Part shown: positions 53,564 through 61,781 of the stretch, piece by piece | Position numbering within the stretch: the first letter of the stretch is position 1 | Layout: each line of letters starts with the position of its first letter | Source: Amphritea atlantica | Lineage (GTDB): Bacteria > Pseudomonadota > Gammaproteobacteria > Pseudomonadales > Balneatricaceae | NCBI RefSeq assembly: GCF_900111095.1 | Contig: NZ_FOGB01000007.1 | Span: forward strand, 88,883 to 152,882 | Direction of reading: 5' to 3' | DNA length: 64,000 nt | The notes under the pieces: model-generated | Seen by the model: only the letters and a program-made list of their open reading frames with translations | Database searches by the model: none | What the model was told of the DNA's origin: nothing | Translations under genes and position numbers: made by a program

Positions 53564-54205
53564 TCAGTGATCCCAGTGACGTTTTATTAATGCATCATAA
53601 AAAACATATGTATCCATTGCCAGAGCACGGGTTACATACTCTTTGGGGTGTTTGCTGGCGTGAATTAAATTTCTTGCCTCTTTCACCTTATGGCAGAGGG
53701 TTTCATCTTCTTCTGAGAGAATTTCAAGCTGTCTCGCTTTAATAATCATTTTGTTAAATGAATCAGCAGAAGCTGGTGTGCAGTTATCTAACAAGCCCTC
53801 TATAACAGCGCCTGCCATCATCATAAAAGACAACCATGCCCCAGACTCAAATGACATGTCTGCTTCCTCAGCATATTGACCCAAGCGCACACGACACGAT
53901 GACTCGTTTATATGAGGGAACAGTAAAGAATAATCGCGAATACCTGCGTAATGAATTACAAAGCGATCTTTACCTGAACGAAAGAGCTTGTTTTGAACCC
54001 CTTGGATACGAATACTATCGCCCTCAAGACTAAAAACTGCGCGATAGTTTCCTGATTCATAGGGAGAATAGTCTCCATCAAGGGAATAATCGATAATTGA
54101 ATAAGCAGGGAGTGTAGGGATTCTGAAAACAGTTTCCTGAGGGCCAAAAACTTCCAGCTCTTTTTCAAAAGTTGGATTCACCAGCTGAAATACTGTTGTT
54201 TTCAT
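53564..54205 (-). CDS. Unknown protein inside the hsd operon (213 aa)
   Basis: The N-terminal half (residues 1-110) is beta-rich, with repeated Tyr/Asp segments such as IIDYSLDGDYSPYESGNYRA. The C-terminal half is helical: SFESGAWLSFMMMAGAVIEGLL near residue 120, FNKMIIKARQLEILSEEDE near 150 and KVKEARNLIHASKHPKEY near 180. The last pattern (long helix, then R-N-x2-H) resembles HEPN/DUF4145-like domains, some of which are ribonucleases, but the match is weak. It lies 4 bp after the DUF5655 gene and 40 bp before hsdR, so it is expressed with the restriction system. Not recognised. Confidence 0.7.
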   Translation of the reverse strand: MKTTVFQLVNPTFEKELEVFGPQETVFRIPTLPAYSIIDYSLDGDYSPYESGNYRAVFSLEGDSIRIQGVQNKLFRSGKDRFVIHYAGIRDYSLLFPHINESSCRVRLGQYAEEADMSFESGAWLSFMMMAGAVIEGLLDNCTPASADSFNKMIIKARQLEILSEEDETLCHKVKEARNLIHASKHPKEYVTRALAMDTYVFYDALIKRHWDH

Positions 54206-54209
54206 CTGC

Positions 54210-55184
54210 TCAATTGGCCTGATAACTTTGTGAAATCAGCTCAAAGGCGGTTTCGAGTTCAGCGGCGCTGCGTAGGTTCAGTTCAATATTACCCGTTCCC
54301 CAATGCCCAATGTTGGATACATCGCGGATAAACTCAGGTTCATGGGGTTTGCCTGTGGGATTGAGTTTTAATAGCTCATCTGTGGGGGTGAGCTTGAGGA
54401 ATAGCTGAATTCTGGGGTCTTTGTTTTGCGGCGATACCAGGACGCTGACGAAGTTCTTAATCCGTTTAAAGGCGGTGTAGAGTTTTAGCTCTTTCCGCTG
54501 CACCTCGTCACCCAGACCGTTGGCGTATTCGCAAACCTGATTATAGAGGCTGATCAGTTCCGGGGATGATTCAGCCAGCCGCTCTTCCTGGGATTTATCC
54601 CCTGACCTGCCCCGGCTGTCTGTATTTGATGTTGCCCTGCTGCTTTGAGACGCAACCTTCTTCGGGGTGCTGGCATCGGCGGTTTGCGCATTCACCAGTT
54701 CCAGCAACAGCAGGTCATTACCAAAGTAACGGTAGCGCATCAGTTCGATATTCCGATTGATCTGCTGTACCGCATGTTCATCATAGCGGTTGAAATCCGC
54801 CGCGATGCAGATCAGTCGTGTACCGCTCCACTCGATTGATTCGGTCACCTCTTTATCCAACTGTTTCATCACCAGCAACTGGAACTCCGCCTGATGATCC
54901 AGCAACCAGTCGAGGTAGAACAACCCCTGATTGATCACATTCTCATTGCTATGGCGTTTGTATTCGATAATCACAGGGCAGTTGTTTTCATCCAACCCCA
55001 GCGAATCGATCCGCCCTTTGTGGGTCTTGCCGGTACTGTATTCGCTGGCAAGAAAACGCACGCCGAGAAAGGTTTCCAGCTGACTTTCGATCAGTTGTTG
55101 CAGCTCTTTTTCCAGCAGCGCACTGCGCCCCGCCAGTTCATAAACGCTGTCGGCGTTAATCGAGAAGAGTTTGATATCGCTCAT
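54210..55184 (-). CDS. PD-(D/E)XK nuclease-like protein with C-terminal DUF5655 domain, in the hsd operon
   Basis: The 324-residue protein has an N-terminal nuclease-like fold: LLEKELQQLIESQLETFLG (residues 23-41), the acidic residue in KGRIDSLGLDENN near residue 59 and E-x-K in PVIIEYKRHSN near 75. This is the NucS/DUF91-like arrangement. A variable Ser/Thr-rich linker (residues 170-205) precedes a DUF5655 domain with LKLYTAFKRIKNFVSVLVSPQ and FIRDVSNIGHWGTGNIELNLRS. The start overlaps the hsdS stop (ATGA). It could be an accessory nuclease or a DNA-binding partner of the restriction complex; this is inference. Confidence 0.8.
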   Translation of the reverse strand: MSDIKLFSINADSVYELAGRSALLEKELQQLIESQLETFLGVRFLASEYSTGKTHKGRIDSLGLDENNCPVIIEYKRHSNENVINQGLFYLDWLLDHQAEFQLLVMKQLDKEVTESIEWSGTRLICIAADFNRYDEHAVQQINRNIELMRYRYFGNDLLLLELVNAQTADASTPKKVASQSSRATSNTDSRGRSGDKSQEERLAESSPELISLYNQVCEYANGLGDEVQRKELKLYTAFKRIKNFVSVLVSPQNKDPRIQLFLKLTPTDELLKLNPTGKPHEPEFIRDVSNIGHWGTGNIELNLRSAAELETAFELISQSYQAN

Positions 55185-56578
55185 GCGGTGGCTTCCATGC
55201 TGGGTTGAGATTGTTCAGGCGTCCAGTTACGCACGTCGATTTTACCTGTGACGGCGGCTGAGATTAGAGCTGTGCGGCGCTCGTTTAACAGTATGATGCT
55301 TGCTTCAGATTTTAAAAGAATGTCGTCAAATTTATTGGTTTTTATCTTTAACTCTTCAAAGAGCGCATTGGCTTCTGAAATTGGTGGAATCAAAACAGGT
55401 AATTCTTTAATAGTAGATTGACCAATGTTTTGCATAGAATGACTTGCACCGGTTGCCCCCAGTTCTATTTGCTGTCGGACGATTGGAAGTGCCAAGTAAT
55501 ATGAAATAAATTGTGAATTTACATTCTGATCAAATCGAAGCCTGTATAGTTTGTCACATAGAATTAGATTATTGTGTGATTCCTCTACAACGGCAGCGCT
55601 TCCAACTAACTCTTTCGTATTTGCTCTTGAAATAAGCAAATCACCCTTTCGAATTAAGTACTGCAGCTGAGGCGTAAGCTCCGCAGGCAAGGCTTTATTC
55701 TCCATCGAGTTAAATGTGCCATTATTTACACAACCAACCTTCAATACACCATATTCATTACCATCAGCTGGGCGTGAGTCACACTGAGGACTCCAGCCTT
55801 GTTCAAATAACCTTGTGTGGTGCTTTATACGAGAAACATCCCAATGCTCAGGCACATCTCCCAACCACTCAACACCTGAATCTTTCATCGGGACGTTGGG
55901 GTTTAAGCCTTTGGTGACGGCATGGCTGATCACCGCCTGACGCTTCTCCTTCAGCAGTTTAATCAGTTGCTGCTGCTTATCGATCAGGGTGTCGATCTTA
56001 GCGGTTTCGTGGTCGAGGAAGTTGGCGATTTGTTGCTGTTCTTTTTTAGGCGGTACCAATATATTAAACTTACGTAGATCTGCTTGGAATAAATGAGGCA
56101 CTCCCATTCCTCCCCGCATTCTATTAATAATATTTTGAGTATATTCAGAGACAAAGAAATAATACAAAAAGTTACTTTGAAGCCCCCCGGCACTTCGTAA
56201 TACGGCAATTGAACTATTTACCGTGGCAGGCTCTGGGAGATGTTTTACTATATTAGTCGTTCCAGTGGTCGATCCATCTTTAGTTACAAGAATATCCCCA
56301 AGTTCTAACATAATTTCTGGAGATTCATAGTAACGATTTTTTGTAATTCTGTTTACATGGTTGAAATCAATCTCACTATTTTTAATATTTGGAGTTGCAA
56401 GAAATATATAGCCCTCGTCAACATATTCTTCAGCCTTGAGCCCCTTCCAGCCAAGTCTAGCTTTAACCGAACATTCAAAACCCAAATAGCTTATAGCCCA
56501 ATCTGCTGGGATTTCTTTTATCCATTCAATGTTTGGATTGCGATAATCAGGATAAATTTGATATTTCAAATCCATCAT
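55181..56578 (-). CDS. hsdS: Type I restriction-modification specificity subunit
   Basis: HsdS carries the two target recognition domains that set the bipartite DNA sequence. The 465-residue protein shows TRD1 (residues 20-180), a central conserved helix ([39 protein letters not shown]), TRD2 (residues 240-400) and the C-terminal helix ending [18 protein letters not shown]. Both halves look intact. It overlaps hsdM (ATGATG) and the downstream nuclease gene (ATGA), indicating tight coupling. The TRDs are AT-richer than hsdM, consistent with exchange of specificity modules. Confidence 0.94.
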   Translation of the reverse strand: MMDLKYQIYPDYRNPNIEWIKEIPADWAISYLGFECSVKARLGWKGLKAEEYVDEGYIFLATPNIKNSEIDFNHVNRITKNRYYESPEIMLELGDILVTKDGSTTGTTNIVKHLPEPATVNSSIAVLRSAGGLQSNFLYYFFVSEYTQNIINRMRGGMGVPHLFQADLRKFNILVPPKKEQQQIANFLDHETAKIDTLIDKQQQLIKLLKEKRQAVISHAVTKGLNPNVPMKDSGVEWLGDVPEHWDVSRIKHHTRLFEQGWSPQCDSRPADGNEYGVLKVGCVNNGTFNSMENKALPAELTPQLQYLIRKGDLLISRANTKELVGSAAVVEESHNNLILCDKLYRLRFDQNVNSQFISYYLALPIVRQQIELGATGASHSMQNIGQSTIKELPVLIPPISEANALFEELKIKTNKFDDILLKSEASIILLNERRTALISAAVTGKIDVRNWTPEQSQPSMEATA

Positions 56579-58986
56579 GAGTGAACCTCCCTTAGCAGGT
56601 TCATAATCTCCGCACTCACCTTATCCAGATCCGCATCAATCTCTTCCAGGCTACGTGGCGGCTGGTACACATAAAAATGTCGATTAAACGGAATCTCATA
56701 ACCGACAATGCCGATCTCACCGTCTTTATCATCACGCTTATTCGCATCGATCCAGGCATCAGACACATGGGGTGCTACTTTACGGTCGAAGTAGCTTTCG
56801 ATCAGGCTTTGAGTGGGCTGAGAAGGATCGAGCGGTACGTTTTCATTGTCTCGCAAATCACCATCAGGCTGGTATTCCACCACGGCGGGTTTGCCATTGA
56901 TGGTTGTATCAAAAGCTCCGTATTTGGGTTGCGATCTTTCTTTCAGCACTTTTTTGATAACAGGCTGTGCCTCTGGGTTTTTCCAGCTTATGGCGTCCAG
57001 TAGTTGCTTCTTCTCTTTGGCATCCAGCTTCACGCCTGTCTGTTTCATGGCGAGTTTCAGCTCGTCTTCAAACCGGTTGAAGTCATCACAAGGGTTATCG
57101 ATAACGGCGTTAGTACCCATTGATGAACCGAGCCCGCCCTGCAACTCATAGCCTTTATGCAGCAGGCTTTGCTGGCTGAGCCAGAGTTTGCTGTCGAGCA
57201 GCTCTTTAATCTGTTTCTCTTTCAGTTCGGGGTAACTGGCTTTCAGCTCTGCCCTTATCTCTGTAGCATAGTCAGACAGTTGTCCGTAACTTGCATCATC
57301 CCAATCCCGACCATACGCCAGCCAGATCCAGCGCATCGGCGCGTTAAAAGGCTTTGGCGCAAAACGCAGCTCTTCCAACCGTTCATCGCTGATCTGTACC
57401 GACAGACGCAGTGGGCGCTCGATGGTAATACGACGATAACCGAAGTCGGTTGAAGCAAATATTTTACTGGAGAAGGTTTTCGCTGATTCAAGCTTAGGAC
57501 TAAGCCCTGAAGAAGAGCCTGCCTGGCGGCCACGGCTGCTCTTCTGATCAGCAGGTTTATCCAATAGCTGATGATCAACGGTTTCGAATTCGCCAAAACA
57601 GCGGGTGATGATACGAATATCATCCGCACTCATCTCATTGCGTTTTGAGCCTAACGATTTACGCATCTTGCCGCAGAGATTAACTGCGTTAATCAGCTGC
57701 ACTTTACCCTTGCGCTCGGCTGATTTTTTATTCGACAGCACCCAGACATAGGTGGCGATGCCGGTGTTGTAAAACATATCATTCGGCAACGCGATAATCG
57801 CTTCCAGCAGATCGGCTTCAAGCACGTAGCGGCGGATCTCACTCTCCCCGCTGCCTGCCCCGCCGGTAAACAGAGGTGAGCCATTAAGGATAATACCGAT
57901 ACGGCCGCCGCCCTCAACCTTTCCCTCAAGACTGCCTGAAGCGTTAACAGAGGTGTCGCGCAGTTTGCTGATCAGGTGCATCAGAAACAGCAGTGAACCA
58001 TCAGACACCCGGGGCAGACCAGGCCCGAAACGACCGGCAAAGCCTTTCAGGGTATGCTCGTCCTTAATCTCACCCTCGACCTTTTTCCAATCCACCCCAA
58101 ACGGCGGATTTGAGAGCATATAGTCAAACTTATCGGCGTAGAGCTGATCATTGGACAGGGTGTTGCCCAGCTTAATGCGGCTGACATCCTGACCTTTGAT
58201 CAGCATATCCGCTTTACAGATAGCGTAAGACTCAGGGTTCAGTTCTTGTCCAAACGCCCGCATAACCGCATTGGCATTCAGTTCATGCACATACTCCATA
58301 CCACTGGAGAGAAAACCCCCCGTACCCGCCGTAGGGTCATAGATAGTGCGGATAATGCCCTCTTTGGTCAGTGCTTCGTCGTCTTCCATAAACACCAATG
58401 AGGTAGTCAGACGGACAATATCCCGTGGGGTAAAGTGCTCCCCTGCTGTCTCATTAGAACTCTCGGCAAAACGGCGGATCAGCTCTTCAAATACCAGGCC
58501 CATCTCGTGATTGGAAATGGCATGAGGACTCAGATCGGTATTAGCAAACTTCTGCACCACTTTATACAGCAGGTTGGCATCACTCAGCAGGCCAACAAAC
58601 TCATCAAACTTAAAGTATTCAAAGATCTCACGGGCATCTTTAGAAAAACACTGAACATAGTTGTCCAGGTTATCTTTAATCCCTGTTTCACCCAGCTTAT
58701 CGAGAGACATGGGGGAGGAGTTAAAGAAGTTGAATCCATCAACACCAGTCTGTTTTTTTACTAAATGAATGACCTGTTTCTCAAAATTATCTTCAGGCAG
58801 GTTCATCATCTTTACTTTATCGCAGGCATCCAACACCGCCTGTTTATCTGCCTCCAGCACACATTCAAGACGCCGCAGCAGCGTAAAAGGCAGAATCACC
58901 CGCCCATACTGACTCTGTTTGAAATCACCACGCAGAAGATCGGCCACTGACCAGATAAATGCAGCCGTTTGAGAGAAATTAGTCAT
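56575..58986 (-). CDS. hsdM: Type I DNA adenine methyltransferase subunit, long form
   Basis: HsdM methylates adenine in the HsdS target and is part of the restriction complex. The N-terminal helical domain ([21 protein letters not shown]) is followed by the SAM-binding motif [13 protein letters not shown] near residue 215 and the catalytic NPPFG in [13 protein letters not shown] near residue 290. The protein has 803 residues, about 280 more than a common HsdM. The extra part begins near residue 500 ([18 protein letters not shown]) and includes [21 protein letters not shown] and [18 protein letters not shown]. It is the first gene of the operon. Confidence 0.94.
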   Translation of the reverse strand: MTNFSQTAAFIWSVADLLRGDFKQSQYGRVILPFTLLRRLECVLEADKQAVLDACDKVKMMNLPEDNFEKQVIHLVKKQTGVDGFNFFNSSPMSLDKLGETGIKDNLDNYVQCFSKDAREIFEYFKFDEFVGLLSDANLLYKVVQKFANTDLSPHAISNHEMGLVFEELIRRFAESSNETAGEHFTPRDIVRLTTSLVFMEDDEALTKEGIIRTIYDPTAGTGGFLSSGMEYVHELNANAVMRAFGQELNPESYAICKADMLIKGQDVSRIKLGNTLSNDQLYADKFDYMLSNPPFGVDWKKVEGEIKDEHTLKGFAGRFGPGLPRVSDGSLLFLMHLISKLRDTSVNASGSLEGKVEGGGRIGIILNGSPLFTGGAGSGESEIRRYVLEADLLEAIIALPNDMFYNTGIATYVWVLSNKKSAERKGKVQLINAVNLCGKMRKSLGSKRNEMSADDIRIITRCFGEFETVDHQLLDKPADQKSSRGRQAGSSSGLSPKLESAKTFSSKIFASTDFGYRRITIERPLRLSVQISDERLEELRFAPKPFNAPMRWIWLAYGRDWDDASYGQLSDYATEIRAELKASYPELKEKQIKELLDSKLWLSQQSLLHKGYELQGGLGSSMGTNAVIDNPCDDFNRFEDELKLAMKQTGVKLDAKEKKQLLDAISWKNPEAQPVIKKVLKERSQPKYGAFDTTINGKPAVVEYQPDGDLRDNENVPLDPSQPTQSLIESYFDRKVAPHVSDAWIDANKRDDKDGEIGIVGYEIPFNRHFYVYQPPRSLEEIDADLDKVSAEIMNLLREVHS

Positions 58987-59306
58987 GAAATCGCTTTGCC
59001 TTATTACAACGTATTAGCAGAGCCAGCGGGGAAAGAGATGAAGCGTCCGCTGCCTCTTTTTTGAATGGAAATCAGTGTACTACAGCGACAGTGCTCAGGG
59101 TACTGCTGACCTCCAAAACTCTGCCCTTGTTCTGTCTCAAGCTGGAGTTTTCCAGCGTAGATACTATGTCTCGCAAATGTATTAGAGACCTGCGAGTCAG
59201 GTTTTGCATCAGAGTAAAAAGGAACCAATCCATGATCTCGTTATTCTCAGTTCTCGACGCAGCCTATGTTGCTTTAAACGGGGGACGCTATCACCTGCTG
59301 TGCTGG
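58987..59306. other. Intergenic region upstream of hsdM
   Basis: About 320 bp without a supported gene. It must hold the hsd promoter on the reverse strand, but I see no clear -35/-10 pair. On the forward strand CAGCGG and CCGCTG enclose a long loop and a T run follows near 59057; no forward transcript is known there. A forward frame at 59061-59345 overlaps the next gene and is not convincing. Confidence 0.4.
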
Positions 59307-61592
59307 TCAGGAAACAATATCATGTTCCTCAATATACTGAACTAACGCCTCTTTTCTCATCGGTTTGGCAAAGTGATAGCCCTGTATCCGGTCGCAGCCA
59401 AACGCTTTGAGAATATTCACCTGTTCCTGAGTCTCTACCCCCTCAGCGACGATGTCCATTTCCAGATTTTTGCCGATCATGATGATATTTTGCACCATCT
59501 TCTGGGAGGATTCATCGACGAACATAACGTCGATAAAGCTCTTGTCGATCTTCAGTTCGTCGATGGGCAGGCGGCGGAGGACGCTCAGTGATGAATAGCC
59601 GGTGCCAAAATCATCCATGGAGATCTCGAGGCCATGGTCCTTAAACTCCTGCAGTAAAGGCACGATGTGATCAATATCCTCGATGAACAGGCTTTCGGTA
59701 ATCTCCAGGGTAATCGAGGCGTTATCGAGGTTATTCGTTTGTATACTCTGAATAAATCGTTCGGCAAAGCCCACCTCCATCAGCTGACGCACTGAGATGT
59801 TTATTGAGGTATGAAAAGACCGGTTCAGTGTGCTCTGAACCTCTTTCACATCTTTGAGGGTTTGCTGCGTGATAAAGTTGCCGATGGCGGGCATCTGACC
59901 AGAGGTCTCGGCGACAGATATAAAACGATCAGGCGGGACAAACCCTAAGGTAGCGCTTTGCCAGCGCAGCAGCGCTTCAACGCCATAGAAATCCCCTTCC
60001 GGGGTGACCTGGGGCTGATAAACCATAAAGAGTTCATCATCGGAGATCGCACTACGCAGAGCTTGCTCGATTTTGACGTTTTGCAGATAGCCCTCTTCCA
60101 TCTTGTCTTCAAACAGGTGGATACTGTTTTTAATTTTTTTCGATTCATACATCGCTATATCAGCAGATCGCAGCAGGATATCAAAACTTTCACCATGGAT
60201 TGGATATTGTGCAATACCGATACTGGCCCCGATATGCAACTTCAAATTGTTGACCCTGTAGGGTTTACAGATGGTTTCAATTACTTTTCGGGAGAGCGCC
60301 ATCACCTCATCTGTGTCGACTGACGGGGTTAACACCACAAATTCATCTCCCCCATGACGGATGATGATTGAGTCTTTCGGCTGGACTGACTGAAGTCTTC
60401 TGGCAAGGTCCAGCAGTAGCTGGTCACCACACTGATGGCCAAAGCTGTCATTGATACTTTTGAAGCGATCTAAATCTATATACAGAAGACTGAATGGCTG
60501 AGTAACGTCATGAATCCAGTTATAGATATTGGTCTGTAGATAGCTCCGGTTTGGCATCCCCGTGAGTTGATCATGGGTTGCCTGATAGAGTAAATCTTCG
60601 TTTCTTTTCTTATCTGCGTTGAAGATAACCCGGACCAGGGCATAAAGCATGACCTCAACAGCCACAAATATAGAGAGATAGATTTTTACCAAATTGGCAA
60701 AAGCGGTGGAGACAATATCCATTTTAGTGGTGGAGAGAAACCACAGTTTGTATGTGTCGTCATACTTCAGTGAAGCCAGATATTCAACGCTCTCATCGCC
60801 GGTGTAAGGGAATGATACTATATGCCCGGTGCGCTTCAGTTCATCTTTTGAATGCGCATAATGCTGGCTTAAGCTCTTCTCAATGCTCTGAAGTCTTTCA
60901 GCAGAAAAAGATGATCGGTACACTTCGTAATTATCAGCAGTGCCGTTACTTGCATACTGTATGTATTGGTCATTGTCTCTGATAATGAGGGTGTTGTATC
61001 GGTCGTTTTTATCAGCATTCCTCACGATAAACCCAAATGAATCCTGCAGTCTGAGCGCGGCAGTAATAACGAGCTTTACATTGCCTTCACTATCTCTTAT
61101 CGCTTTTCTGATGGGGACAATCCAGTCATTGAACGGCTTGAAAAAATAGGTTCTGCCAAACATCATGTTCTGGCTTTGCATCACCGCCAGAAATGATTCA
61201 CGGCTTTCCTCTTGCTCTATCAGATTGGGGAACCTGGACACATCAAGACCGTGAGTGGCAAATAACATTTTTCCCTGTGGGTTAACGATAGCAATTGATG
61301 TGATGGCTGGGCTTTCGAGAAGTGCTGCGTCGAGCATTCTCATCGAGCTGATGTTGTTTTTATAACGGGTGTCTTCAATAAACCGTTGCCCTAAAATATC
61401 CAGCATTACCTCATGGGTCTGGTACAGCGAGTGTGTTGAACTGGCTATCAGTTTAAGCGTATTCTCCTGCGATCTTTCGTACCGGTTATATATGTTATTC
61501 CAGCCAATGTATGAAACAGCAATCAGGCAGATCAAAAAGAAAATCGTAAGAATATAGAAGATCGACCAGATGTTCTTTTTGAACAACCACAT
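59307..61592 (-). CDS. Membrane-bound GGDEF-EAL protein with periplasmic Cache-like sensor
   Basis: The 761-residue protein has an N-terminal membrane segment (residues 9-29), a periplasmic Cache-type sensor (residues 30-300), a second membrane segment (IYLSIFVAVEVMLYALVRVIF) and cytoplasmic GGDEF and EAL domains. The GGDEF site is intact (IDLDRFKSINDSFGH, RHGGDEFVVL). The EAL domain keeps VEALLRW, ITESLF, MDDFGTGYSSL, ELKIDKSF, AEGVET and QGYHFAKP, so both c-di-GMP synthesis and hydrolysis are possible. Dual-domain proteins of this type usually have one dominant activity. Confidence 0.93.
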   Translation of the reverse strand: MWLFKKNIWSIFYILTIFFLICLIAVSYIGWNNIYNRYERSQENTLKLIASSTHSLYQTHEVMLDILGQRFIEDTRYKNNISSMRMLDAALLESPAITSIAIVNPQGKMLFATHGLDVSRFPNLIEQEESRESFLAVMQSQNMMFGRTYFFKPFNDWIVPIRKAIRDSEGNVKLVITAALRLQDSFGFIVRNADKNDRYNTLIIRDNDQYIQYASNGTADNYEVYRSSFSAERLQSIEKSLSQHYAHSKDELKRTGHIVSFPYTGDESVEYLASLKYDDTYKLWFLSTTKMDIVSTAFANLVKIYLSIFVAVEVMLYALVRVIFNADKKRNEDLLYQATHDQLTGMPNRSYLQTNIYNWIHDVTQPFSLLYIDLDRFKSINDSFGHQCGDQLLLDLARRLQSVQPKDSIIIRHGGDEFVVLTPSVDTDEVMALSRKVIETICKPYRVNNLKLHIGASIGIAQYPIHGESFDILLRSADIAMYESKKIKNSIHLFEDKMEEGYLQNVKIEQALRSAISDDELFMVYQPQVTPEGDFYGVEALLRWQSATLGFVPPDRFISVAETSGQMPAIGNFITQQTLKDVKEVQSTLNRSFHTSINISVRQLMEVGFAERFIQSIQTNNLDNASITLEITESLFIEDIDHIVPLLQEFKDHGLEISMDDFGTGYSSLSVLRRLPIDELKIDKSFIDVMFVDESSQKMVQNIIMIGKNLEMDIVAEGVETQEQVNILKAFGCDRIQGYHFAKPMRKEALVQYIEEHDIVS

Positions 61593-61781
61593 ATGAAATC
61601 ACCATGGGTAAGATGGTTACAAGTCCTAGGCAGTATGTGTCGTATTTCTGGATTCCGCGAACCCTTAATGCCTAATATGGTGATTGTTTCACCCGGAAAC
61701 TGCTGTGATCAACAATGATTGACGTTGAACAATACCCGATTGGTATTCAACCAGAGACAGTCTCTTTCTACGCAATGCAGA

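Noticed and set aside
59061-59410. Forward frames overlapping the GGDEF-EAL gene end
   Set aside because: They are antisense to a strongly supported gene for part of their length and lack start signals.
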